From Candidatus Arcticimaribacter sp. (GTDB taxonomy: Bacteria > Bacteroidota > Bacteroidia > Flavobacteriales > Flavobacteriaceae): a DNA stretch of 64,000 nt. Position 1 is the first letter of the stretch. Each line of letters begins with the position of its first letter. The stretch spans positions 29,780 to 93,779 of the forward strand of contig PAOB01000009.1 in NCBI GenBank assembly GCA_002708445.1. Direction: 5' to 3'. The position numbers were made by a program, and so were the translations under genes. Of this stretch, positions 17,496 through 25,733 are shown in pieces. The notes beneath the pieces were generated by a model. That model searched no databases. It was not told the DNA's origin and worked only from the letters and a program-made list of their open reading frames with translations.

Positions 17496-18629
17496 ATGAA
17501 CATAACAAAACAGGCAGTACATGAAGTTCTTGAGGGACTCACCGTTCCTGGAGAAGGGCAAAATTTAGTTGCAAGCGGTGCACTCAAAAACATTAATGTT
17601 TTTGGTGAAGAGATTGTAATTGATTTAGTTCTTAAAAATCCTAGTCTTCAAGCTCGAAAAAAAGTTGAAGTTGAAATTCTTAAAAGTATTCATGCTCAAA
17701 TTCATCAAAAAGCAAAAGTAACAACCAATGTAAAGGTTGAAGCTCCACCAAAAAAAGAAGCACCCATAAAAGGAAAACCGATCGAGGGAATAAGTTCAAT
17801 CGTTGCCATTTCATCAGGTAAAGGAGGTGTTGGTAAATCTACAGTAACTTCAAACATTGCTGTAACCTTGGCTCAAATGGGATTTAAAGTAGGGATATTG
17901 GATGCGGATATTTATGGCCCTTCTATTCCGACTATGATGGATATGGAAGGTAAACGACCACTTTCAGTATCGGTTGATGGAAAGTCCAAAATGGAACCGA
18001 TTGAAAACTATGGAGTAAAAGTGCTTTCAATTGGTTTTTTTACTCAACCCAATCAAGCAGTTATTTGGCGTGGACCTATGGCATCTAAAGCATTGAATCA
18101 AATGATTTTTGATGCAGCTTGGGGAGAACTTGATTTTTTGTTAATTGATTTACCTCCTGGAACGGGAGACATCCATTTGAGCATTGTTCAGTCACTTCCA
18201 ATAAATGGAGCTGTAGTTGTGAGTACCCCACAAAATGTAGCTTTAGCAGATGCTAAAAAGGGAATAGCAATGTTCCAACAGGAAAGTATTCAAGTTCCTG
18301 TTTTGGGAGTAGTTGAAAATATGTCATATTTTACACCCGAAGAACTTCCTGAAAATAAATATTATTTATTTGGAAAAGAAGGTGCAAAAAATTTGGCTCA
18401 AGATACAGGAGTTCCTTTTCTTGGTGAAATACCATTGGTACAGAGTGTCCGTGAAGCTGGAGATTTTGGGCGGCCAGCTGCCCTTCAGTTTCAAACACCC
18501 GTTTCAAAAGCAATTGAATTGATTACTCAAAATATGGCTGCTCAATTAGTAGATCGGAACAAAACATTACCTCCAACTCAAGCAGTTAAAATAACCACAA
18601 TGTCAGGCTGCTCAGCCCTAAAAAAATAA
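17496..18629 (+). CDS. mrp: Mrp/NBP35-type P-loop ATPase, Fe-S cluster carrier
   Basis: Cytosolic Fe-S cluster carrier/assembly ATPase (ApbC/Mrp), 377 aa. An N-terminal MIP18/DUF59-like domain covers about residues 1-85 (EVLEGLTVPGEGQNLVASG), a linker rich in Lys/Pro follows, then the deviant Walker A SGKGGVGKST near residues 107-116, LDADIYGPSIPTM and LIDLPPGTGDIHLS. The C-terminus ends in GCSALKK. It is followed 2 nt later by a NifU C-terminal-domain protein and then a ferredoxin, a coherent Fe-S operon. Confidence 0.95.
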   Translation: MNITKQAVHEVLEGLTVPGEGQNLVASGALKNINVFGEEIVIDLVLKNPSLQARKKVEVEILKSIHAQIHQKAKVTTNVKVEAPPKKEAPIKGKPIEGISSIVAISSGKGGVGKSTVTSNIAVTLAQMGFKVGILDADIYGPSIPTMMDMEGKRPLSVSVDGKSKMEPIENYGVKVLSIGFFTQPNQAVIWRGPMASKALNQMIFDAAWGELDFLLIDLPPGTGDIHLSIVQSLPINGAVVVSTPQNVALADAKKGIAMFQQESIQVPVLGVVENMSYFTPEELPENKYYLFGKEGAKNLAQDTGVPFLGEIPLVQSVREAGDFGRPAALQFQTPVSKAIELITQNMAAQLVDRNKTLPPTQAVKITTMSGCSALKK

Positions 18630-18631
18630 TT

Positions 18632-18874
18632 ATGAAATCATCTGAAACGAAACAGAAAGTTCTTCTTGCCCTAACAGAAATACGACCTTTTCTTGCCGCT
18701 GATGGAGGCGACATCTCTTTAGTCTCAATCGAAGACGATAAGATTGTAAATGTAATGCTTCACGGTGCTTGTGTTGGATGTTCTGTGAATCAAATGACCT
18801 TAAAGTTGGGTGTTGAAATGACGATTAAAAAATATGCACCCCACATTGAAAAAGTAATAAACATAGAAGCCTAA
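18632..18874 (+). CDS. NifU C-terminal domain Fe-S scaffold (Nfu)
   Basis: An 80-aa protein made only of the NifU C-terminal domain. It shows the opening LLALTEIRPFLAADGGDISLV and the cluster-binding pair in GACVGCSVNQMTLKLGVE (CxxC at about residues 47-50). Such Nfu proteins hold a labile 4Fe-4S cluster between two subunits and pass it to client proteins. It sits 2 nt after mrp and 16 nt before the ferredoxin. Confidence 0.95.
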   Translation: MKSSETKQKVLLALTEIRPFLAADGGDISLVSIEDDKIVNVMLHGACVGCSVNQMTLKLGVEMTIKKYAPHIEKVINIEA

Positions 18875-18890
18875 TCCTAAGTCAAATCTA

Positions 18891-19214
18891 TTGAGTCAAG
18901 ATATCAAAATCAAAATCATCGATCGAGAAGGAGAAACTCATGATGTTGATGCACCTCATGATATGGCTATGAATTTAATGGAGGTGTGTAAGGCTTATGA
19001 TTTGCCCGTAGAGGGTACTTGTGGTGGAATGGCAATGTGTGCATCATGTCAATGCTATGTCCTCTCTGACTCAATACTTCCCGATAGATCTGATGATGAA
19101 GAAGCGATGTTGTCCGAAGCTTTTAATGTAAAAGACAACAGTCGTTTGGGGTGTCAAATTCCAATAACCAAAGAGTTAGAAGGCCTTGTGATAGAATTAG
19201 CCCCAGAGGAGTAA
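18891..19214 (+). CDS. 2Fe-2S ferredoxin (adrenodoxin-like)
   Basis: Electron-transfer protein of 107 aa. Four cluster cysteines appear as C-x5-C-x2-C (GTCGGMAMCASC, about residues 43-51) and a distant Cys in RLGCQIP near residue 86, the adrenodoxin/Isc-ferredoxin spacing. The initiation codon is TTG at 18891 (MSQDIKIKIIDREGE). Position after mrp and nfu suggests a role in Fe-S assembly rather than catabolism. Confidence 0.93.
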   Translation: MSQDIKIKIIDREGETHDVDAPHDMAMNLMEVCKAYDLPVEGTCGGMAMCASCQCYVLSDSILPDRSDDEEAMLSEAFNVKDNSRLGCQIPITKELEGLVIELAPEE

Positions 19215-19268
19215 AACTTTGTTTTTCAAAGCCTTTTAAGGGATGTAAAATCTTAAAAAATTATTTTT

Positions 19269-20042
19269 ATGCGTTCTCTAATATCTATCTCAGTAATAAC
19301 AATTATGACTATGCTAACCACCTCTTCTTGTGCAAAAAAAGACTCTAAAATTTTGACTATCGGTCATCGAGGTGCCAAGGGGCATGTTGCAGAGAATACC
19401 ATTGCATCGATACAAAAAGCAATGGATTTGAATGTTGATGCTATTGAAATTGATATTTTTAAGTGCGCAACAGGAGAATTGGTGGTTTTTCATGATCAAA
19501 CTTTAGAAAAACTAACAGATGGTAAAGGTTTCATAGAACAGATGTCTTTAGATTCCATTAAGCAATTTCGTGTTTTAGGAAAAGAACCCATTCCTACCCT
19601 AAATGAGGTTATGGATCTTATCGATGGGCGTGTTCAGTTGAATATTGAATTGAAAGGAGCTCAAACAGCAGAATTAACTTCTAAGTTGATTAATACTTAT
19701 TTTGAAAAAGCAAATTGGGATTCAAAGGATGTGTTTATTTCTAGTTTTAATTGGGATGAACTTGAACTATTTTACAAAGTAAACAAAGAAGTGGCGATTG
19801 CAGTACTTACCGAAGATGATCCATTAGATGCTATTCCCGTTGCAAAGACATTAGATGCATTTGCCATAAACCCTGATTATCAAACTTTAAGCCCCCAAAA
19901 CATCAAAAAAATACATAAGGCTGGTTTAAAAATCTATCCCTGGACAGTTAACGAACCTGAAAACATAGCTAGGATGGTTGAATTTGGAGTTGATGGGATT
20001 ATTACAGATTTTCCAGAAAGAGTTCAAGAAAAAATCAACTAA
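19269..20042 (+). CDS. glycerophosphodiester phosphodiesterase, lipoprotein
   Basis: A 257-aa GDPD-family enzyme, predicted to hydrolyse glycerophosphodiesters to glycerol-3-phosphate and an alcohol. A signal peptide with a lipobox-like TSSC puts the lipidated Cys at about residue 21, so it is likely envelope-anchored. Catalytic features are IGHRGAKGHVAENT (HRG and E/N), EIDIFKCATGELVVFHD (ExD, HD) and LNIELKG (metal-site Glu), ending with YPWTVNEPENIARMVEFGVDGIITDFP. It follows ferredoxin by 54 nt on the same strand and could share its transcript. Confidence 0.92.
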   Translation: MRSLISISVITIMTMLTTSSCAKKDSKILTIGHRGAKGHVAENTIASIQKAMDLNVDAIEIDIFKCATGELVVFHDQTLEKLTDGKGFIEQMSLDSIKQFRVLGKEPIPTLNEVMDLIDGRVQLNIELKGAQTAELTSKLINTYFEKANWDSKDVFISSFNWDELELFYKVNKEVAIAVLTEDDPLDAIPVAKTLDAFAINPDYQTLSPQNIKKIHKAGLKIYPWTVNEPENIARMVEFGVDGIITDFPERVQEKIN

Positions 20043-20144
20043 TTATTTTTTGACTCCATCGAATTATTCTTCCGGTAAATTAAAGATGAGGTTTAAAGGT
20101 TGTCACTGATTTTGATTTCAGGGTTATTGTATTAAAAATTGATT

Positions 20145-20627
20145 CTAGTTTAGAACAAAAACGCCTATGTTCAATCCAGTGGCATAGATTAACCAAAGCA
20201 AATAAGGGTACAATAAATATGCAGCTTTTTTGTTTACAACCCGAAACCATTTTATGGTAATTATTACTAAAATTAAAAGTGCAACTATGATTACCAGTCC
20301 ACCAAGAATGTTTTTTAAACCAAAAAAGACTAAAGACCACATTCCATTTAAAACCAACTGTGCTCCAAAATGATAAAATGCTGTTTTAACCCATTTATGA
20401 TGGCTTCCAAAAGACCATATCCATCCAGCTGACCAGCCCATCAAGATGTACAAAAGAGTCCAAACAGGACCAAAGAGCCAATTTGGTGGAGTAAAAAAAG
20501 GTTTGTTAAGAGCAGCATACCAAACTGGTATTGAGGATTGAGTAACACTGCCAGCAATACCGCCAACAGCAAGGCAGATAATTATGCCAGAAAGGATTGC
20601 TAATCTTTTTTTAATTTTTGTTTTCAT
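20145..20627 (-). CDS. TspO/MBR family tryptophan-rich membrane protein
   Basis: A 160-aa protein with five predicted membrane helices and the TspO signature: GGIAGSVTQSSIPVWYAALNKPFFTPPNWLFGPVWTLLYILMGWS near the N-terminus, then AQLVLNGMWSLVFFGLKN and the C-terminal LWLIYATGLNIGVFVLN. Family members bind porphyrins or isoprenoid-derived ligands and are linked to stress and light responses. It diverges from the mevalonate-pathway genes; no rhodopsin or carotenoid gene is seen beside it. An overlapping minus-strand frame at 20080-20340 is a shadow. Confidence 0.93.
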   Translation of the reverse strand: MKTKIKKRLAILSGIIICLAVGGIAGSVTQSSIPVWYAALNKPFFTPPNWLFGPVWTLLYILMGWSAGWIWSFGSHHKWVKTAFYHFGAQLVLNGMWSLVFFGLKNILGGLVIIVALLILVIITIKWFRVVNKKAAYLLYPYLLWLIYATGLNIGVFVLN

Positions 20628-20700
20628 AAAAACAATGAATCAAATACTAATATACAAAATTCCAAAGGTTCAATTGCTTCTTATTAAACAATGAATCCAT

Positions 20701-20708
20701 TATCTTTG
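20701..20708 (+). promoter_or_regulatory. -7 promoter box of mvaD
   Basis: TATCTTTG matches TAnnTTTG and ends 5 nt before the ATG at 20714. A TTG at 20674-20676 gives a 24-nt spacer, just outside the usual range. It implies a leader of only a few nucleotides. Confidence 0.5.
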
Positions 20709-20713
20709 TAATC

Positions 20714-21793
20714 ATGAAAAGTGAAGAAGATTTTATTGAAAATCAGGTAAAAGAAGTTGAAGGAACTTCAACTTGGGAGTCTCCTAGTAATATTGCATTG
20801 ATTAAGTATTGGGGCAAATTTGGAATGCAATATCCCCAAAATCCTTCATTAAGTTTTACTTTGTCGAAATGTAAGACTCAGACTTCGGTCTCTTTTGTTC
20901 CAAAAGAAATTAGAAATCAAGCTTTTTCTTTTGAGTTTAAATTTGAAGGAAACAACACTCCAGCTTTTCACCCTAAAATCGAAACTTTTTTAGAACGAAT
21001 AGACCACTATGTCCCCTTTGTCAGACAGCATCACCTAAAGATAGAAAGTAGTAATTCATTCCCTCACAGTAGTGGGATAGCTTCTTCAGCATCAGGAATG
21101 AGTGCTTTAGCCTTAGGGATAATGTCAATTGAAAAGAAAATTAATCCTGTAATGACCGATGCATATTTTTTTCAAAAAGCTTCTTTTTTAGCGCGATTAG
21201 GTTCAGGGAGTGCGGCTAGAAGCATAGAAGGGCCTTTGGTGTCTTGGGGGAAATCAGATGCTTTTGAAGGAAGTTCAGATTTATTTGGAACTGCTCTTGA
21301 TTCTAGAACCCACCCTATTTTTGAAGAATATCAGGACACCATTTTAATTATTGATAAAGGTCAGAAAAAAGTAAGTAGTACTGTTGGCCACAACTTGATG
21401 AATAATCACCCCTATGCAACTACCCGATTTGATCAAGCTTGTACAAACATAAAAAAACTTAAAACAATTATTTCACAAGGAAATCTTACAGAGTTTATTT
21501 CCTTAGTAGAATCTGAAGCATTAACCTTACATGCTTTGATGATGGCCTCACAGCCCTATTTTATTCTTATGCAACCCAACACTCTTGAGGTAATTAACAG
21601 GGTGTGGAAGTATCGTCAGGATAATAATTCTGCATTGTGTTTTACGCTTGATGCAGGAGCAAATGTTCATTTGCTGTACCCAAAGACAGAAAAAGAAACG
21701 GTTTTAAAGTTTATTAAGGATGAACTAATGTGTTATTGTCAAAACGGTCAATTCATTGAAGATCAAATTGGTAATGGTGCAAAAAAAGTGTAA
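20714..21793 (+). CDS. mvaD: diphosphomevalonate decarboxylase
   Basis: Last step of the mevalonate route, converting diphosphomevalonate to isopentenyl diphosphate with ATP. It has 359 aa and a GHMP-kinase fold. The substrate motif WESPSNIALIKYWGK near residue 21, the phosphate loop SFPHSSGIASSASGMSALAL near residue 118 and GSGSAARSIEGPLVSWGK are all diagnostic. CFTLDAGANVHLLYP is the C-terminal GHMP block. It is followed 2-11 nt later by the mevalonate-kinase-like gene, then UbiA. Confidence 0.96.
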   Translation: MKSEEDFIENQVKEVEGTSTWESPSNIALIKYWGKFGMQYPQNPSLSFTLSKCKTQTSVSFVPKEIRNQAFSFEFKFEGNNTPAFHPKIETFLERIDHYVPFVRQHHLKIESSNSFPHSSGIASSASGMSALALGIMSIEKKINPVMTDAYFFQKASFLARLGSGSAARSIEGPLVSWGKSDAFEGSSDLFGTALDSRTHPIFEEYQDTILIIDKGQKKVSSTVGHNLMNNHPYATTRFDQACTNIKKLKTIISQGNLTEFISLVESEALTLHALMMASQPYFILMQPNTLEVINRVWKYRQDNNSALCFTLDAGANVHLLYPKTEKETVLKFIKDELMCYCQNGQFIEDQIGNGAKKV

Positions 21794-21798
21794 CTTTG
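21791..21798 (+). promoter_or_regulatory. internal -7 box before the GHMP kinase gene
   Basis: TAACTTTG matches TAnnTTTG; it spans the mvaD stop codon and ends 6 nt before the ATG at 21805. It may give a second, leaderless start inside the operon, or be chance. Confidence 0.3.
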
Positions 21799-21804
21799 AA
21801 ATGT

Positions 21805-22728
21805 ATGAAAGGACCTTTGTTTTACGCCAAAATCTTACTCTTCGGAGAATACGGAATCATCAAAGACTCAAAAGGTCTTTCAATTCCGTATAACTTTTAC
21901 AGAGGAGCACTAAAGATCTCTGAGGATTCATCAACACAAGATTCACATCTCAAATTAGTTGCTTTTTGTGAGTATCTCAAAAAGCTTCCAGAATCAATAG
22001 TATCTTTCGATTGGCCTCGATTAGATACAGATTTAGATAAAAAAATGTATTTTGACAGTAGTATTCCTCAAGGATATGGAGTAGGAAGTAGTGGAGCTTT
22101 GGTAGCCTCTGTCTACGATCAATATGCTTTAAATAAAATTACTGTTTTAGAGAATTTGACCAAAGAAAAATTGCAACATCTCAAAACTGTTTTTGCGGCA
22201 ATGGAATCTTTTTTTCACGGAAAGTCATCTGGTTTAGATCCGCTTAATAGTTATTTGAGCCTACCCATTTTAATTAATTCTAACGATCATGTTGAACCCA
22301 CGGGTATTCCTTCCCAAAACCCTAAAGGCAAAGGAGCTGTTTTTCTTTTGGATAGTGGTGTAACTGGTGAAACTGCACCCATGGTTTCTATTTTTATGGA
22401 AAACATGAAACAGGAATCTTTTCGCATCATGATGAAAGATCAATTCATCAATTACACAGATGCCTGTGTCGATGATTTTTTGAATGGTAACTTGAAGTCT
22501 CTTTTTACCAACATGAAACAACTTTCTCATTTGGTCCTCAATAATTTTAAACCTATGATACCAAAAGAATTTCACACCCTTTGGAAGCAAGGTATCGATT
22601 CCAACGATTACTATCTTAAACTGTGTGGTTCTGGAGGCGGAGGGTTTATTTTAGGATTTGCCGAAGATTTTAACAAAGCAAAAAAAGCACTCAAGGATTA
22701 TCGATTAGAGGTTGTCTACAATTTATAG
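21805..22728 (+). CDS. mevalonate kinase-like GHMP kinase
   Basis: ATP-dependent kinase of 307 aa. The phosphate-loop motif is PQGYGVGSSGALVASVYDQY near residue 90, the N-terminal block AKILLFGEYGIIKDSKGLSIP is that of mevalonate kinases, and the C-terminal GHMP block is LKLCGSGGGGFILGFA. Mevalonate kinase is the likely role given mvaD directly upstream, though phosphomevalonate kinase cannot be excluded by eye. I use ATG 21805 (MKGPLFYAKILLFGE) instead of the in-frame TTG at 21796, which overlaps a TAACTTTG box. Confidence 0.88.
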   Translation: MKGPLFYAKILLFGEYGIIKDSKGLSIPYNFYRGALKISEDSSTQDSHLKLVAFCEYLKKLPESIVSFDWPRLDTDLDKKMYFDSSIPQGYGVGSSGALVASVYDQYALNKITVLENLTKEKLQHLKTVFAAMESFFHGKSSGLDPLNSYLSLPILINSNDHVEPTGIPSQNPKGKGAVFLLDSGVTGETAPMVSIFMENMKQESFRIMMKDQFINYTDACVDDFLNGNLKSLFTNMKQLSHLVLNNFKPMIPKEFHTLWKQGIDSNDYYLKLCGSGGGGFILGFAEDFNKAKKALKDYRLEVVYNL

Positions 22729-22736
22729 CTAAACCT

Positions 22737-23633
22737 ATGTTTCTTAAGAATAAACATATTAAAAAGTATGGTTATCAAATTTTAGGTCTTTTTGCATCTG
22801 TTCGAGGTTACACGCTTTTAACAATAATTGCAGCTCAGTATTTAAGTGCCCGATATATTTTTGCGCCCCAACATACATGGAGTCACATACTTTCTGACCA
22901 AAAGTTGTTAATGTTGGTTTTAGCAACATCATTTGCGATTGCGGGTGGATATTTGATCAACAACTTTTATGACGCAGAAAAAGATCAAATTAATCGACCT
23001 CACAAGTATCTTTTGGAAAACCGAGTTTCATCATCTTTTCAGTTACTTTGCTATGGGGTATTGAATTTTTTCGTTCTGGTTTTATCTGTGATTGTTTCAC
23101 TGCGAACCTTACCTTTTTTTGGAATTTATATTTTTGGATTATGGCTTTACAGTCACTTACTAAAAAAACAATTCTGGACCAGCAATGTTTTTGCGGTCTT
23201 GTTGGGAGTAACTCCTTTCTTCGTAATTACTCTTTATTTTAAAAATTTTTCAAATATTGTTTTTTACCACGGAGCGTTTTTGTTTTTAGTAGTACTGATT
23301 CGAGATTTAATAAAAGATTTAGAAAACTTTAAGGGAGATTGGGTCAGGCAATATAAAACCATAGCAGTTGTATTTGGAGAAACTTCAACTAAAAAAGTAA
23401 TTACTTTCTTAGCGATTCTAACCTTTATTCCGATTCGATTACTATTGACTCAAAAAGAGATTTTGGGAACCATGTGGTATTATTTCTTGATAGCTATTCC
23501 CTTTTTATTATTGATCGTTTTAATCTTGTGGAAATCTACGAGTCAAAAGACGTATCTTTGGCTTCATAATTTATTAAAATTTCTTATTGTTACTGGAATA
23601 TTGAGTATTGTGCTTATTCGGTTTCCTCTTTAG
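22737..23633 (+). CDS. UbiA-family prenyltransferase
   Basis: Polytopic membrane enzyme, 298 aa with about eight helices. The first Asp-rich motif is NNFYDAEKDQINRP near residue 79 and the second is RDLIKDLENFKGDWVRQYKT near residue 189; these bind Mg-diphosphate of the prenyl donor. It resembles Bacteroidota proteins annotated as geranylgeranylglycerol-phosphate geranylgeranyltransferase, but the acceptor is not fixed by sequence. It follows the mevalonate genes with an 8-nt gap, which ties it to isoprenoid use. Confidence 0.9.
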   Translation: MFLKNKHIKKYGYQILGLFASVRGYTLLTIIAAQYLSARYIFAPQHTWSHILSDQKLLMLVLATSFAIAGGYLINNFYDAEKDQINRPHKYLLENRVSSSFQLLCYGVLNFFVLVLSVIVSLRTLPFFGIYIFGLWLYSHLLKKQFWTSNVFAVLLGVTPFFVITLYFKNFSNIVFYHGAFLFLVVLIRDLIKDLENFKGDWVRQYKTIAVVFGETSTKKVITFLAILTFIPIRLLLTQKEILGTMWYYFLIAIPFLLLIVLILWKSTSQKTYLWLHNLLKFLIVTGILSIVLIRFPL

Positions 23634-23654
23634 ATTAAAACTATTTACATCATT

Positions 23655-24410
23655 ATGGTCTCTAAGCCAAACAATTCCTCACCCAAAAAATCAGTAAATA
23701 CCACGCGATTAAATAAGTTTATTGCCAATTCAGGAATTTGTTCTCGACGTGAGGCAGATATGTTTATTGCAATGGGAATGGTAAAAATAAATGGGAAGAT
23801 TGTTGTTGAAATGGGATATCAAGTTCAACCTGGTGATGATGTCCGCTACGATGGAAGAAGGATAATCTCTGATAAACCGGCTTATGTTTTGTTGAATAAA
23901 CCGAAAGGTTTTTTAGCTTCGGTAAAGAAAGGAACTTACAAAAAGGATGTTTTAGAGCTTGTCGAAAATGCAACTTCCTACAGAATAGACCCCGTCAATG
24001 CAATGGATCGAACTACTACAGGTTTACTTTTATTTACAAATGATACGGAACTCAAAATCAAATTAAGAAAGCCATCTCGTAGCCTTTCAAAGATTTTTCA
24101 AGTTGTCCTCGATAAGAATTTAGTTCAAGCTGATCTTGAGAAAATCAGAGCTGGTGTTGTTATCGATAAATTTGACAAAATTGAAGTAGATTCGATTAGT
24201 TTCATCAAAGGAGAAACCAAACGAAAAGTAGGGGTAGAGCTCTCTACAGAACGTCATCGTGCAATATTTCATGTCTTTGAAAAATTAGGTTACAAAGTTG
24301 AGCAAGTCGATCGTGTAGTGTACGCTCATCTGACAAAGAAAGAACTACCCAGAGGGAAATGGAGACATTTAAATGAGCGTGAAATAAATTTATTTAAAAT
24401 GATGAAATAA
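23655..24410 (+). CDS. RluB/RsuA-type 23S rRNA pseudouridine synthase
   Basis: A 251-aa pseudouridine synthase. An N-terminal S4 RNA-binding domain (RLNKFIANSGICSRREADMFIAMGMVKING, residues 20-50) is followed by a short linker YVLLNKPKGFLAS and the catalytic block PVNAMDRTTTGLLLFTND (Asp nucleophile near residue 118), where the family usually has GRLDxxTxGLLLLTND. LPRGKWRHLNEREI closes the domain. The first 20 residues are basic and low complexity. Its 3' end overlaps the convergent glycosyltransferase gene by 21 nt. Confidence 0.92.
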   Translation: MVSKPNNSSPKKSVNTTRLNKFIANSGICSRREADMFIAMGMVKINGKIVVEMGYQVQPGDDVRYDGRRIISDKPAYVLLNKPKGFLASVKKGTYKKDVLELVENATSYRIDPVNAMDRTTTGLLLFTNDTELKIKLRKPSRSLSKIFQVVLDKNLVQADLEKIRAGVVIDKFDKIEVDSISFIKGETKRKVGVELSTERHRAIFHVFEKLGYKVEQVDRVVYAHLTKKELPRGKWRHLNEREINLFKMMK

Positions 24411-25733
24411 TTTTTTTTTGGTACGAAGTTCATACACAAAAACTCCATAAACGACCCCATACTGAAGACCAATCAAGTAAAAATTTTCTTTAAAATCAGG
24501 ATTTCCATAAGTTGCATAACTCAGAACTATTAGACAACTCCAAAACAGAGGGTAGGTGAAGTTTGTGAAGACCGAAAGACCTACCAATGTAACCACATAC
24601 CAGGGGTGAACTGTAGTGGAAATAAAAAAATAACAACTTAAAGTAAGTAACATTCCATTAATTACCGAAACAGCTGTTTTGTTTGATCTAAAAAAGCTGA
24701 ATGCAGCAACGATAGCTAAAACAATAAAAGGTGTAACCTTCCCCAATTTTCTGATGATATTGTATCCCTTTATTTCATAACCAATTTCTCGTATGATGTA
24801 ATAAATGCTTCCATTAAACTCAAAGCGATTGAACCAAAGGTTGAGGGTTTTGAGATAATGAACAATGCTGTTTTCTGTAATAAAGAATGGAATAAAAATT
24901 ACTCCTAATAAAACGAAACAGTAAAGTCCAAAAAGCATGCTTTTTTTGGGTCTTAAATAACGCCACAATACAGGTAAAATGATTAAAGGAATCAATTTAG
25001 TGGCAACCGAAACAACCATTGAAATTGCTCCAAGTTTGATTTTATTATGAGAAAAAATCAAATACAGTCCTGTAATAAAAAAGAATACCATCACACCTTC
25101 CCAATGAAGATTTCCAGTCAATTCAAGGATAATCAATGGGTTTAGAAAGTAATAAGCAATTCTTTTTTTGTTAAGGTTTAAAAAATCTAATAACTTAATT
25201 CCAATCCAAAAAATTCCAAGATCAGCTAAAATCAAGAGGATGCGGATACAAATTACATTGAAAAGGATTGAATTTCCTCCAATTGTATTGGCCAAAAAAA
25301 ATCCAATTTGATTTATGGGTGGATAATTAGAATAATGCTTAGCACTCAAACTGCCCATACCCTCATAGAGTTTTTGACTGAATTCAGTTGGTATTGCTGA
25401 GGTTTGGTTTAATAAATCTGGGGTAGATTCATATGGATTTATTCCGTTAGAAAGAAGCATCCCATCCCAAATAAATCGGAAAAAATCTTGTGAAAGGAGA
25501 GGAGTTGACTCAAAAAAGATGAGTCGAAATAAAATTCCAAGTTCGAGAATTCTTCTCAAGCTTGGGTTTTGATGAATTATTAAATAACTGCCTAGAAAGA
25601 GTGAAGCATAAACAGGAATTAAGATTGAACTTTGGTTTCTGTCGATTTCATAACCCATAAAATAATAACCAAGGATACAGCCGAATAGAAGTACGACATT
25701 GAGGATTTTCAGAAAGCTTCCTCGATCAATCAT
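24390..25733 (-). CDS. polytopic mannosyltransferase-like protein (GT-C fold, DUF2029/GT87-like)
   Basis: A 447-aa protein with ten or more membrane helices. It resembles GT-C glycosyltransferases that use polyprenyl-phosphate sugars: an early acidic loop (FRFIWDGMLLSNGINPYESTPD, near residue 83), then YPPINQIGFFLAN and the C-terminal TTVHPWYVVTLVGLSVFTN. The PWY-containing segment is typical of the DUF2029/mannosyltransferase group. The sugar and acceptor are unknown. It shares one base with the upstream GT2 gene and is the last gene of a five-gene minus-strand run. Confidence 0.82.
   Translation of the reverse strand: MIDRGSFLKILNVVLLFGCILGYYFMGYEIDRNQSSILIPVYASLFLGSYLIIHQNPSLRRILELGILFRLIFFESTPLLSQDFFRFIWDGMLLSNGINPYESTPDLLNQTSAIPTEFSQKLYEGMGSLSAKHYSNYPPINQIGFFLANTIGGNSILFNVICIRILLILADLGIFWIGIKLLDFLNLNKKRIAYYFLNPLIILELTGNLHWEGVMVFFFITGLYLIFSHNKIKLGAISMVVSVATKLIPLIILPVLWRYLRPKKSMLFGLYCFVLLGVIFIPFFITENSIVHYLKTLNLWFNRFEFNGSIYYIIREIGYEIKGYNIIRKLGKVTPFIVLAIVAAFSFFRSNKTAVSVINGMLLTLSCYFFISTTVHPWYVVTLVGLSVFTNFTYPLFWSCLIVLSYATYGNPDFKENFYLIGLQYGVVYGVFVYELRTKKKLFHHFK

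Noticed and set aside
20080..20340. 86-codon minus-strand frame overlapping tspO
   Set aside because: Shifted-frame shadow of tspO with no family features.
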